This document shows positions 25,435-35,701 of a stretch of 64,000 bases of DNA, piece by piece (within the stretch, counting starts at the first letter, position 1; every line of letters begins with the position of its first letter). The position numbers and the translations under genes are program-made. The notes below the pieces were generated by a model. The model ran no database searches and was not told where the DNA came from. It saw nothing but the letters and a program-made list of their open reading frames with translations. This DNA is from Streptomyces formicae. GTDB lineage: Bacteria > Actinomycetota > Actinomycetes > Streptomycetales > Streptomycetaceae. The stretch is from the NCBI RefSeq assembly GCF_022647665.1, contig NZ_CP071872.1:3844001-3908000 (forward strand), read 5' to 3'.

Positions 25435-26786
25435 TTCCCATGAGCGATGGGCCTTCTCCTCCATTATTGTCTGCCGCAGTCTGGCCGCCGGCCTCGAGCG
25501 GGCTCCGGTGTTTCACCAAGCACCTGGCCGCGTGGCAGCGTCTGCCCGTCCTTCCGCATACCTCCGATCCGCTCCCGCGCGGGTGGATTCTCATCTCGCG
25601 TGTGGAGTCGCGCAGCGCGGCGAGAGCGCGCCGCAGGCCTGCTCCGGAGCTCCTCCTGTGGCAGCCCTTCTTTCCGGCGCTGCCAGAAGGAGCCTCTTTC
25701 CAGCCCAGCCAGTCAGCGACCCGGGACATGCCCGGCGTGCGGGGCTCGCCCACCGCGCCCCCGCACCCGGCTTCGGGGGCTCCGACAAGGGCGGCTCCGG
25801 CCGACACTGCAGCTGACACCGCAGCACGTACCGGGAAATCCCCGCGCCCTCCCGGCCAGCCCGATGCCAGCAACCCAGTTGCAGACGCTGCCAAGGACAC
25901 CTCCGGGTTCCCCCGAACAACCGGGGAACGGATCGCTTCGCACCCCGGCAACACGCGCACACCCGGCCCCAAGGCGCCCCTAGCCCTCCGCGCGGCTGCT
26001 CCTTTCGATAGCCCCTCCACAGTCACCGGCCCTGGAGGAGCACTCAGAGATGAGCCCCAGCTCTCCCTCGCCGGGCCGCGCTCCACCGCTCCCCAACCAC
26101 CATCACCCGCACGCGAACGGCCGCCGCACACGGAGCAACCGCCCACCGCTTCCCGCACCGCCCAGCCCCGCATCGGTCTCCAACCGCCATTGCCCGCCGC
26201 CCAGACCCGTCGGCTGAGTCTCCACACCCCTCGTCACGCACCCACCGCCCAGCCCTCCACGGGGACACCGCCCCCTGCACCGACATCACCCCCTACACCG
26301 ACATTGCCTCTCACGCCGACAACGCCGACAATGGCTCTGCGTTCCGGCGTCCCATACGCGACGACAGCCGCGCCAGCGGCCGTACCGTCGGCGAGCGCGA
26401 CTGCTCAGGCACGGGCCGACAGCACGCAGGCCGTTCCGCTCACCCTCCACCACCCGCCGCCTGCCCAGCCCCCCACAGAGGAAAGGGCATCCCGGCCCGC
26501 CCTCACCACCCGCGCTCCCGCCCTCCCCCCACCCGCCGCCACGGCACATCTCCGAGCGGTGCCTACGTCAATGTCCGCAGCGTCCGGGGAGACTGTCGCT
26601 TTCGCCGCCGACGCGTCGGTCGATCGCCACCGCAGAGTCGCTGTCAACAGCGCGGCTCTCGCCCGAGAGATCTCCCGCAGTCATGCCGATCTCCTGGCGC
26701 GTGCGCTTCTTCCACGCCTGAAAGCGGCCGGTTCACGCAGCGCGGAGCGCGAAAGGCTTCCCACCGGCCGTGACCAGCCCCGGTGA
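25431..26786 (+). CDS. Pro/Ala-rich disordered protein of the injection system
   Basis: 451 residues from GTG 25431, or 448 from ATG 25440. Residues 1-90 look ordered (LRCFTKHLAAWQRLPV, PRGWILISRVESR). From about 90 to 400 the chain is Pro, Ala, Thr and Ser with PTAPPHPASGAPTRAAPADT-like stretches and no predicted fold. The last 60 residues are helical (AALAREISRSHADLLARALL, LPRLKAAGSRSAERE). Linker-like proteins of this sort occur at this point of actinobacterial clusters. Role unknown. Confidence 0.6.
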   Translation: MIPMSDGPSPPLLSAAVWPPASSGLRCFTKHLAAWQRLPVLPHTSDPLPRGWILISRVESRSAARARRRPAPELLLWQPFFPALPEGASFQPSQSATRDMPGVRGSPTAPPHPASGAPTRAAPADTAADTAARTGKSPRPPGQPDASNPVADAAKDTSGFPRTTGERIASHPGNTRTPGPKAPLALRAAAPFDSPSTVTGPGGALRDEPQLSLAGPRSTAPQPPSPARERPPHTEQPPTASRTAQPRIGLQPPLPAAQTRRLSLHTPRHAPTAQPSTGTPPPAPTSPPTPTLPLTPTTPTMALRSGVPYATTAAPAAVPSASATAQARADSTQAVPLTLHHPPPAQPPTEERASRPALTTRAPALPPPAATAHLRAVPTSMSAASGETVAFAADASVDRHRRVAVNSAALAREISRSHADLLARALLPRLKAAGSRSAERERLPTGRDQPR

Positions 26787-26862
26787 CATTCGCGCACCGG
26801 TGTGACGCGTACAGGCGATATGCGCGGGACCCCTGCCCGTCCCTCAGGAGGCGAATACCGCA

Positions 26863-27300
26863 ATGACAGATCAGCCCTTCGCCGTCAGTTCGATGTTCCA
26901 ACTCACCATCGGCGTCCACAATCTCGGTTCATTCACCAGTTGTGACGGCCTGGGGTGCTCCACCGAGGTGGAGGAACACCGGGAGGGCGGCCTGAACGAC
27001 CATGTGTGGCAGCTGCCGGGCAGACTGCGCTACACACCGTTGACGCTGTCCCGGCCACTGACCCGGCAGACCACGTTGATCTGGCTGTGGCTGAGCCAGG
27101 TGAACTACTCCTTGAAGCCCATACGGCTCCCCGGGCAGCTTGTTGCCCTCGGACCCGACCGCCGCCCACTGGTGCGCTGGGCTCTCGACGGCGTCGTCCC
27201 GGTGCGGTGGACCGGTCCCTCCTTCTCAGCCGACCAGGCACAGGCCGCGACCGAGACGCTGGAGATCGCGCACAACGGCTTCCTGGAGGTAACGGCCTGA
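26863..27300 (+). CDS. second tube protein (T4 gp19 family)
   Basis: 145 residues with AGGAGG 12 bp upstream. FAVSSMFQLTIGVHNLGSFT, DGLGCSTEVEEHREGGLNDH, LTLSRPLTRQTTLIWLWLSQ and ALDGVVPVRWTGPSF follow the gp19-like tube fold, diverged from the first tube protein. In related particles such a paralogue forms the first ring joining hub and tube. Confidence 0.85.
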   Translation: MTDQPFAVSSMFQLTIGVHNLGSFTSCDGLGCSTEVEEHREGGLNDHVWQLPGRLRYTPLTLSRPLTRQTTLIWLWLSQVNYSLKPIRLPGQLVALGPDRRPLVRWALDGVVPVRWTGPSFSADQAQAATETLEIAHNGFLEVTA

Positions 27301-27407
27301 GCCGCGCCCCGCCCGGACCCCGGACATGACCGTACGTCGTAAGCGCGCTTCGTCGCAGGCAACGCAAGGGCGGGCCAGCATCGCCCCCATTGGTTTGAAA
27401 GGACACT

Positions 27408-28130
27408 GTGGTGTTGTCACTTCCCCCTCTTGGCGGTGCTCTGGTGCGCGCCGCTCTGGTGATGCACGAGCCTCCGACGGGCGACAGCAGGCTTCCCGGG
27501 CCGGAACGCGGCCGCCTCGCCCTCCATTTCAACCCCGACCATCTGAGTATCAGCAAGCAGAGCACATGGGTTCGTGATCCTTCCAAGCTGGCACCGGAAG
27601 CGAGCAGTGCGGAGTTCTCCGGGAGCGAACCGCGCACGACGAGCGTGGATGTCTTCCTCGACGCCGGCGACGGCCGCGGCAAAGTACAGGACGCGGTGGA
27701 GATTTTGATGGGGTGCTGTGAGCCCACTCCCAAGAGTCTGAGTGCGAATCGGCCCTCGCCGCCTTGGGTGCGTCTGGTATGGGGGCGTCTGCGGACGTTC
27801 ACCGCGATGGTGACGTCGGTGAGCGTCAACTACACCCTGTTCGCGGCGGACGGGCTGCCGCTGCGCGCTCAGTGCGACGTGTCGCTGGAGGAGATGGGGG
27901 GCGTGGTGCGTCGGCAGAATCCGACCTCTGGTGGTCAAGGCAGCGCCGGTATGCATCTGATGGCAGAGGGAGACTGTCTGGCCTCGGTCGCGTACCGGAC
28001 CTATGGAGATCCGGGCAAATGGCGGGAGATCGCCGAGCGGAACAGCATCGATGACCCTGCCCAGCTGCGCCCGGGCCGTCAGTTGATCCTGCCTGAGCTG
28101 GTGGACGATGTCGCCGGGGGGACGGTATGA
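27408..28130 (+). CDS. baseplate hub/tube-cap protein with LysM domain
   Basis: 240 residues. Residues 40-180 match the CIS tube-cap/hub family (LALHFNPDHLSISKQSTWVR, VDVFLDAGDGRGKVQDAVEI, FTAMVTSVSVNYTLFAADGL, VSLEEMGGVVRRQN). A LysM domain follows at about 190-232: MHLMAEGDCLASVAYRTYGD, LRPGRQLILPE. Such proteins, like Afp7/Pvc7 and T4 gp53, join the hub to the spike. ATGA overlap with the spike gene. Confidence 0.85.
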   Translation: MVLSLPPLGGALVRAALVMHEPPTGDSRLPGPERGRLALHFNPDHLSISKQSTWVRDPSKLAPEASSAEFSGSEPRTTSVDVFLDAGDGRGKVQDAVEILMGCCEPTPKSLSANRPSPPWVRLVWGRLRTFTAMVTSVSVNYTLFAADGLPLRAQCDVSLEEMGGVVRRQNPTSGGQGSAGMHLMAEGDCLASVAYRTYGDPGKWREIAERNSIDDPAQLRPGRQLILPELVDDVAGGTV

Positions 28131-30259
28131 GCGAGCGTGTCTACGCCGCCGAGCCTCTCATCGACATCGGTTCGCCGATCCCCGGGGAATGGGCCGAACG
28201 CCTCACCGAGGCGTTCGTCGACACCAGTACAGGGCTCCCCGCCGAAGCCTATCTCCGCTTCCATGATCCGGGACACCGGCTGCTGGGCTCGTTGAAAGCC
28301 TCGATCGGCACCCCGGTCAGAGTCTCCGTCGTGACCTCACGGGACCGCACCCGTACCGGGGTCTTCACCGGTGAGGTCATCGCGCTCGAGACCGAGTTCA
28401 CTACGGCCGGGGGCACCTACACCATTGTGCGGGCCATGGATCTCGGTCACCGCCTTCTGCGCGGCCGGCGTGTCACCTCCTATGCCGATACCACGGTCGC
28501 CGATGTCGTCAGCAAGATCGCCCGCCGTGCCCGGATGACCTGCGGTCCCATCCAGGCCGACAGCGCCCGTATCCCTTTCCTGGCGCAGCTCAATCTCAGT
28601 GACTGGGAGATGGTGCAGCACCTTGCCGCTGAACGCGGTCTGACCGTCAGTGTCGAGGGCACCAAGCTTTGCCTGCGCAAGCCCACTGCCGCTGGTACCG
28701 CTCCCAGTCCTCGGAGCGGGGCCATGGCCAGCCCTTTCGTGCTTCAACAGGGGATGAACCTCATCTCCCTGCGCGCCGGGCTGTCCTCGACCGGGCAGGT
28801 CGCCAACGTCGAGGTGCGTGGCTGGGACCCGGTGTCCAAACAGCCGTTGGCGCACCGTGAACCGGCCACCACCAGTGACCGGCTGCAGGTGGGTACCACC
28901 TCGGGCAGTGCCTCCAAAGCCTTCGGCTCGGACAGCACCCTCCTGGTCACCGGCCGCCCCTACACCACCGCACATGATGTGCAGAACGCGGCTCGCGCAC
29001 TGGCCGCCGACACCTCCGCGGCTTTCGCCGATGTCGAGGCCGTGGCCGTGGGTGCCCCGCAGCTACGGGCGGGGGCCGCTGTCGCCCTGGCCGGTGTCGG
29101 CTCCCCGTTCGAGGGCAAGTACACGATCGCCTCCAGCCGCCACCTGTTCAACGACCGTGACGGCTACCGGACGCGGATCCGTGTCACCACACACTCGCTC
29201 GCGCCGGTGCCTCCGGCGCCTCCCTTGAGTACCCGTGGCGTGGCAGTGGGAGTGGTCGCGGACACCAAAGAGCCGCATGAGGGGCAGCACGGCTGGGTGC
29301 GCTTACGGCTGCCGTGGCTCGGCCCTGACTATGTCACCGACTGGGTCCGCACCGTGCAGAGCGGCGGGGTCGGCGGTGGCGGGGTCTTCCCGGTCGAGCT
29401 TGAGGACGAGGTACTGGTCGGTTTCGAGCACGGACGGCTGGACCGACCTTACGTCCTGGGCGGTTTGTACAACGGCAAGGACAAGCCCGGCGATCACGCG
29501 GGAATCAAACTCATCGATCCCTCCTCCGGCAAGGTGAACCGCCGTTCCTTCGCCTCCCGCGACACCGACCGCATCGAGATCCTGACCCCGGCCGAAGGCT
29601 CCCAGGGCATTCGCCTGTCCACGGGCAAGGACAGCGACCTGTACACGGTGCTCATGGACCGGAACAAGAAGGCTATCACCCTCACCGCGGGCACGGACGC
29701 GGAAAGCCTCGGCGTCTGCCTGGACCGAGCACACAAAGCGGTCACCGTCACCGCCGGCACCGACACGAACAAGGTCACTTTCTGTCTCGACCACGGAAAG
29801 AAGGAACTCACTCTGGACGCGGGACCGGAAGGCACTCTCACCCTGAAGGCGGCTCACGTGAAGATCCAGCCCAGCGCCAACACCAAGGAGAAGACCAGCA
29901 CGTTCGCGGTGAACAGCCACACCATCGCTCTTGAGGCGGATCAGGAAGGAACCCTCACCGCGAACGGCAAGACGATGAAACTGGGCAGCGCCGGCACGGA
30001 CACGCTCGACATCACCACAGGAACCGGCACCAACAAGGTGTCCATCACAACCAAGACGGCGGCCATCGAGACGACGGACGCTGTGAACTGGACGAGCAAG
30101 GACGTGAAGTTCACCGTCAGCGGCACATTCGAGGCGGCCAACGGAAGCAGCAAGGTCACCGTCAACGGCTCGTCGGCCACCGTCGCGAACGGTTCCAGCA
30201 ACGTCTCCGTCGAATCCAGCAAGGTCACGGTCAAGGGCACGGCGGTCAACATCGACTGA
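28127..30259 (+). CDS. VgrG-like spike protein
   Basis: 710 residues. The gp27-like hub covers residues 1-360 (YLRFHDPGHRLLGSLKASIG, VVSKIARRARMTCGPIQADS, WEMVQHLAAERGLTVSVEGT). The gp5 OB-fold is at about 370-460 (GVVADTKEPHEGQHGWVRLR, WVRTVQSGGVGGGGVFPVEL, DEVLVGFEHGRLDRPYVLGG). The beta-helical needle has short repeats (GTDAESLGVCLDRAHKAVTV, ANGSSKVTVNGSSATVANGS) to the C-terminus. It is the puncturing spike on which a tip protein would sit. Confidence 0.92.
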   Translation: MSERVYAAEPLIDIGSPIPGEWAERLTEAFVDTSTGLPAEAYLRFHDPGHRLLGSLKASIGTPVRVSVVTSRDRTRTGVFTGEVIALETEFTTAGGTYTIVRAMDLGHRLLRGRRVTSYADTTVADVVSKIARRARMTCGPIQADSARIPFLAQLNLSDWEMVQHLAAERGLTVSVEGTKLCLRKPTAAGTAPSPRSGAMASPFVLQQGMNLISLRAGLSSTGQVANVEVRGWDPVSKQPLAHREPATTSDRLQVGTTSGSASKAFGSDSTLLVTGRPYTTAHDVQNAARALAADTSAAFADVEAVAVGAPQLRAGAAVALAGVGSPFEGKYTIASSRHLFNDRDGYRTRIRVTTHSLAPVPPAPPLSTRGVAVGVVADTKEPHEGQHGWVRLRLPWLGPDYVTDWVRTVQSGGVGGGGVFPVELEDEVLVGFEHGRLDRPYVLGGLYNGKDKPGDHAGIKLIDPSSGKVNRRSFASRDTDRIEILTPAEGSQGIRLSTGKDSDLYTVLMDRNKKAITLTAGTDAESLGVCLDRAHKAVTVTAGTDTNKVTFCLDHGKKELTLDAGPEGTLTLKAAHVKIQPSANTKEKTSTFAVNSHTIALEADQEGTLTANGKTMKLGSAGTDTLDITTGTGTNKVSITTKTAAIETTDAVNWTSKDVKFTVSGTFEAANGSSKVTVNGSSATVANGSSNVSVESSKVTVKGTAVNID

Positions 30260-30319
30260 CCGGCACAGTCCGCGCGTGCGTCAACAGACCCGAAGAAGCG
30301 ACTCAGTGAGGAGGAAACC

Positions 30320-30736
30320 GTGATGTCCGTTTCCGACATCATCGGCGCGGGCTGGTCCTATCCCGCACGCTGGAGCCCCCAGCACAACGCCCAGCTCGCC
30401 ACAGGCGTGGACGACATCGAGCAGGCGATCCATCTGATCCTTGCCACGGCACCCGGTGAGCGCCCTATGCGTCCGGAGTTCGGCTGCGGCATCCACGACC
30501 TGGTCTTCGCGACGGTCAACGCCACTACCGCGGGGTTGATGGAACAGGAAGTCCGCCAAGCGCTGGAGCGCTGGGAACCGCGCGCGGAGATAGACGACAT
30601 CGTCATCACCGGCGATCAGGAGGATGCCTCGCTGATGTACATCGAGATCCACTTCCACGCCCGCGGTACCAACGACCCGCGCAACCTCGTCTTCCCCTTC
30701 TACACGATCCCCTCCGACGCCCCGGAAACGCCATGA
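30320..30736 (+). CDS. baseplate wedge protein, gp25/GPW-like
   Basis: 138 residues from GTG 30320, or ATG 30323, after GAGGAGG. GVDDIEQAIHLILATAPGER, MRPEFGCGIHDLVFATVNAT and ALERWEPRAEIDDIVIT are the core of the gp25 lysozyme-like baseplate fold, including the central Glu-Arg-x-x-x-P-x-(F/Y)-G element. It links sheath to baseplate. Overlaps the J-like gene start by 4 bp. Confidence 0.92.
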   Translation: MMSVSDIIGAGWSYPARWSPQHNAQLATGVDDIEQAIHLILATAPGERPMRPEFGCGIHDLVFATVNATTAGLMEQEVRQALERWEPRAEIDDIVITGDQEDASLMYIEIHFHARGTNDPRNLVFPFYTIPSDAPETP

Positions 30737-33700
30737 GTACCCCCCCGCCCCCTGTTCCGCAGCCCTCGGACGAATCCCTGGCCCGCCTCGCGGAGGAGAC
30801 GCCCGCGGCCCTGGACACCCTGCGGTTCCAAGACGTCGTCGACAACGCCAAGAGGCTGATTCCGCACCTGTACCCCGAGTGGACCGACCACAACGTCTCC
30901 GACCCCGGCATCACTCTCGTCGAAGCCTGCGCCGCGCGCATCGACGAACTCTCCTACCGCCTGGGACGTGTCACCGAGCCCGTGCGCGAGGCGTTCCTGC
31001 GGCTGCTGGCGCCGCCCCGGCGCCCTGCGGTCCCGGCCCGTGCGCTGCTGACGTTCACGCATGAGCCCGGTCCGGTCGCGTCCGTGCCGCTGGTCGTCCC
31101 CGCGGGCACGCAGATCAGCACCGGTTCCGCCGGGGGAGACTCGGCCAAGGAGGACTCCGTCAGGGGAGAGGAGATCATCTTCACGCTCCAGGAGGAAGTG
31201 AATCTTCCGCCGGTTCAGGCCTTCCTCTACGGCAAGGCGCCCGACGAGGCGAACATGCCTCCCGTTAGGGGCGACGGCGGGAGCGCCATCATCTACTCGG
31301 GGACCTTGATGCCGGATGACACCTACGACACCGGAGAGCCGGGCCCGAACGCGAGTGCGATCATCCTGGTGGCCGATCCCGGGCCGGGCAAGCTGCTCAC
31401 CCTCCACCTGTCGTTGCGTGCGCGGAGCGGGCGGCCCGGCCCTCTTCAGTGGCAGATATCCACCAAGGACGGGTGGAAGGAGCCGGAGAGTCTTGGCACG
31501 AGCTCTCCCGAGCCGTTCGGCGGGCCGACCCAGGTGACGCTGAAGGTGCCCGACAGCCGGCTGCGCTACCACCCCAGCATCACGCTCGGCTCCGTCGAAT
31601 CCTTCCCCATGTTCCGTCCGGCTGAGGAGTATCTCGCCCTGCGGCTGACCGCCGATACCAGCTCCGCAGGGACGGCGACCTGGTCGATCGCCGCGCTCCA
31701 CCCCGCCGAGGCGGTCTCCGCGCCCGCTCCCGCCCTGCAGGTCGTACCGTTCAACCAGCAGCACCACACCGTCGCGGAATCCACCGGCCAGCCGTCCCAG
31801 CGCCTGCGGCTGGCGGACTTCCCGGTCGCCGGCGGCGGCATCGAGGTGACGACACAGCCCAAGACCGGCATGCTCCAGACCTGGACACGAATCACCTCGT
31901 TCGCCACGTCCGGGCCGGACGATTCGCACTACGTTCTCGACGCCGCAGCGGGCGAAATCGTCTTCGGCCCCACCATCACCACGCCCGACGGCCCGCGTCT
32001 GTGCGGACGTACGCCCGCGGTGGGCGCAGAAATCAGGGCCCGGGCCGACACCACCCGGGGCGCCCTGGGCAACGTCCCCGCCCACAGCCTCACGCAGTTC
32101 GCCGGACAACAGACGGGGCCCCAGCCCGTGCCGGACGCCGTGGTCACCACGGCAGCTGCCGACTACGTCTTCGTCGGCCCGCTGGTGGCCGGCCGCTCCC
32201 ACCTTAACTCCACAGAAAACTCCGCGAAAAACTCCACGGAAAACTCTGCGGGAATACCCACGGTCCAGCCCTACACCAGCCTCTGGCCGGCACTCCGGCA
32301 ATTCCCGAGGATCAACGCCGGGGTCGAGCTGGGTGAGGACTCCCTCATCCTTTTCTCCGGGAGTTCCTACCTCACCCTGCCCACCCCGGACAAGACACAG
32401 CCTTCCTCCGACCTGACGCCCCTTCCCATCAGCGGCCTCCTGGGCACGACCGTGAGCCCCGCCCTTCAGCCGTTCGCCCACGGCATCGACGCCGCGCTGC
32501 GCATCGACGCCACGACGGTCTACCTGTTCAAAGGCCCACTCGCACTCGCCATGACCATCCAGAACGGAAAACTGACCACGCCCGGCACGCCCCAGCCGAT
32601 CAGTTCCCTCTTCCGGTACCTGCCGCCCTCCTTCACCAGCGACCTCAGCGCCGCCACCGCCGTCCACGGCAAGACCGGGACGTACCACCTGTTCCGCGGG
32701 CGCAGTACGTCGAGATACAGAAGACGGGCGAGGGTGTGCTCGCCTGTGCCTCCCCACCACGCCCGTCGGCGGAACTGTGGCCGGGCATCGACCGGATCAC
32801 GCCCCGCATCATGGTCACCAACCCCGCCCCCGCCGTGGGCGGAAGCGATCCCGCGACGTTCCCGGAACTCCTGCGCGACACCCCTGCGGGGCTCGCCCAT
32901 CCTCAGCGGGCCGTCACGAGCGAGGACTACGAACGCGCTCTGCGCGACGCCGTCCCCGGCCTGGCACGTGTCATCTGCCGTACCTCGGCGCAGGGGTTCG
33001 GCGACCTGTCCGTCCTCCTCATACCGGAACTCCCCGCTGGTACACCCCCGACAGCACACAGCCTCACCCCCAGCCCGGGACTGGTGGCCGCCGCGCGAGA
33101 GCGCCTGGAGACCCTTCGCCTGCTGGGCACCCGCCTCCAGGTGACCAACCCCTCCTACCACCGCCTGCGCATCACAGCCACACTCACCACCGACACCCCG
33201 CCGCCTCACTCCCTGCTGCGCGAACAGGTCCGTGCCGCCCTGGTAGCCGCGTTCCACCCGATCACCGGCGGCCGCTCCCAGACCGGCTGGCCGCTCGACC
33301 GGCTTCCGGTCTCCGGAGACGTCATCACCGCCCTGGCCCGCTTCCCGGGCACCCGGGTGACCGGAGATCCCATCGTCGAGGACCTGGACGCCGGAGGCGA
33401 CGGCTCCGCCTTCCTGCCCGTACTCGACCTGCTGGATCTCACCATCAACGGGGTCGGTCACCAGGACTCCCATGCTCTGACCCCATCAGGCGATCAGGCA
33501 GGCGGTCAGTCACAGGCCACCGCCGACCGCAGCGTCATCCTGAACCTCACCACTCCGTCAGGCCGCATCTGGCGCCGGACCCACTGTGAGACGCAGAACG
33601 GGCGCTGGGACACACCGCCGCCGGAAAACCTCAACCCTGAGACCGCCCGCACGGTCGTGTGCGCCGCGGCCGACCGTGCCTTGCCTCTGTGCGCGCACAT

Positions 33701-34709
33701 CGTCTACCAGCTGGCCGGGACCGACGAAAGCGTCACCCTGGACTTGACCAACCCACCCGCCGGGGCGAACACCTACACCGTCCATACGACAGCGAAAACC
33801 AGCCTCGCGCTCTCTTCCCAAAACGCGTCCGGTGCCCAGCCGGTCATCGTCCAGGGATTCCGGGCAGTGCACGGGAGCGAGCTCCCTCCATCGGGAAACA
33901 ACGCCCACGCCCAGCTCACGGCCGCGCTCGACAGCACGCTCCAGCGGTCCCTCACCATCACGTTGCGCGACGTCAGCCACGACACGTGGACGTTCGGGAA
34001 CCCGGCGGGTCTCAGCGCCAACACCATCGTCACTCCCTCCCCCATCCCCCAGGTCGGCAGCGGCGAGACCACCTCCGTCGTCGTGACCACCCCAAGCACC
34101 ACCGGCGATCTGACCGGTTCCATCCCCTGTACACCCGAGGGAGGGCGGCAACCCCTCATGCTCTCCTGGACCGCTACGGACCAGGGCGTGGTGATCTACA
34201 AGGTGAGCAGCGACGACGCGGCTGTTTCCGCCTACGTAGGCAACGACAAGATCACCACCAGCGGGCTGCGCAAGAGTGCCTCACAGGATGGTGGAGGCCT
34301 CCACGCGGCCGTGCACATCAGCCTGAAGAACTCCGCCCACCGGGCCGCCACACTCTCCCTGCACAACATACTGCCCGCCACTTTGCAACGGTCCTCTTGC
34401 TCACTGCAGGAGGGCAACTGGACCACCGAGCCGGAGAACTACATCGCCAAGGACAAAACCGCGACGCCCTCTTGCACGGTTGACGTTCCGGACAAGGCCA
34501 TGACGGGAAACGTCACTTACACATACACCCTGGCGCCAGGAAAGGAGGACAGCCTCGCCCTCGGTTGGACCAGCACGTCCAGTGACACGACCTTCACCGT
34601 GAGATGCCCCAAGGATGCCGAGATCAAGACAGGCAACACCCCGTGGATAGCGAAAAAAACCGACACAGATGGAGAGGAAGCGGTGTGGGAGCTGAGCAAG
34701 AAGCAGTAG
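30733..34709 (+). CDS. J-like baseplate protein with inserted hemopexin-like propeller and C-terminal beta module; one-base frameshift
   Basis: Frame 1 runs from ATG 30733 and the following frame to the TAG at 34707-34709. They join at a GGG run (32698-32700), where one extra G gives LFRGAQYVEIQKTGEG. Length would be about 1325 residues. The N-terminus (FQDVVDNAKRLIPHLYPEWT, NVSDPGITLVEACAARIDEL) and a later segment (GGSDPATFPELLRDTPAGLA, RAVTSEDYERAL, GWPLDRLPVSGDVITALARF) are baseplate J/Afp11-like wedge sequence. Between them, at about 510-665, are hemopexin-type blades (INAGVELGEDSLILFSGSSY, IDAALRIDATTVYLFKGPLA). From about 930 come three beta-rich repeats unlike J proteins. The frameshift may be real or an undercalled G. 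Confidence 0.85.
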
Positions 34710-35099
34710 GAGACGTAACCAGAATCAACACCCCAAACCTACTGATCCCGCACATGTAAGCAACCCCAGTCCACCCGCAGCTCAAGGAATAGGTCATACC
34801 CGACACACACCGGTGCGGCCTCTCCCGCGCCCCCGGAAGCATCGATGATCGAGGTGGTCTTTGCCGCGATCACCTACGCGCTGGTCAGCGGTTAGGGGCC
34901 TTGCCTCCTTGCTTTGAAGTGTCGAAGTCGACAATGCATCGCCGGTTTGCCGTCTGGTCTCGTGCGGGGATCTGGGGCCAGCTGCACCACAGGATTCGCC
35001 AGCTCCTGGGCGCCATCGCGATGGATCACTCCTGAATAGTCTTCCCAGTAATCGACATCCCATCCAAAGTGAAGTGCAGCCGAACATGTGAGAGATTTC
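34710..35099 (+). pseudogene. intergenic gap holding an IS5-family transposase scrap
   Basis: Around 34835-35030 two frames give ASMIEVVFAAITYALVSG, then a stop, and PPCFEVSKSTMHRRFAVWSR followed by AGIWGQLHHRIRQLLG. This is the N-terminal region of an IS5-family transposase in pieces. Nothing else is recognised in the gap. Confidence 0.6.
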
Positions 35100-35540
35100 A
35101 TGAGTGAAGAATTAGACGTGACAATACGACAGAAGACGCAAGGTCCCAAGGGGGACACCGGGCTCCAAGGGGACGTCGGCGCCAAGGGGAAAATCGGCGC
35201 CAAGGGGAAAAGAGGCTCTAAAGGGAAAGTCGGATCCAAAGGGAAACCCGGACCCAAGGGAATGACCCTGTCGGGCGATATTCTTTGTTTGACCGGGGAG
35301 GCCCTCCGCTTCGGGCCATCCACGGGGCTGACGGGGATCTCCGCCAGGTTTCCCGTATTCGTGATAACATCCGATAGTTTCTCTATAGCCTACGAGCGAT
35401 GGCGTGGGGGCACGATCACTCTAAAATGCAAGATAGAAAGTGATGGAACGCTTAAGGTTGTCGAAGGAGGTGATGACGTCAGGGATAATAAAACGCAGAG
35501 CTTCGGCAGGCTTCGGCAGCACACGCTTAAAATGTCCTAG
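35100..35540 (+). CDS. collagen-like protein 1 with C-terminal beta domain
   Basis: 146 residues from ATG 35100. After an 11-residue head come about 13 Gly-X-Y triplets, many of the form PKG/AKG/SKG (GPKGDTGLQGDVGAKGKIGA). They are strongly basic and would form a positively charged triple helix. A small domain follows (FPVFVITSDSFSIAYERWRG, GTITLKCKIESDGTLKVVEG). Low GC for the window. A trimeric fibre attached to the baseplate is the natural guess. A scrap of transposase lies just upstream. Confidence 0.75.
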   Translation: MSEELDVTIRQKTQGPKGDTGLQGDVGAKGKIGAKGKRGSKGKVGSKGKPGPKGMTLSGDILCLTGEALRFGPSTGLTGISARFPVFVITSDSFSIAYERWRGGTITLKCKIESDGTLKVVEGGDDVRDNKTQSFGRLRQHTLKMS

Positions 35541-35701
35541 GCGCGCCGGAAATTCGAGTGTGCACGCAGAAATACCAGCGACGCTCTGGACCGTTTGGGG
35601 AGAGGTTGGGCTGCCGTCACTCCACCATTCCGCAAGAGAATAAAAGAGGCCTCACGGTACAGTCCAGAACCTCATCGTTTCGGATTCATATTGGGAGCAG
35701 C

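Noticed and set aside
30700..32760. A 686-codon open frame on the minus strand
   Set aside because: It is the antisense shadow of the J-like gene: Gly/Arg/Val-rich translation, no motifs, no ribosome site, while the + strand has recognisable wedge domains.
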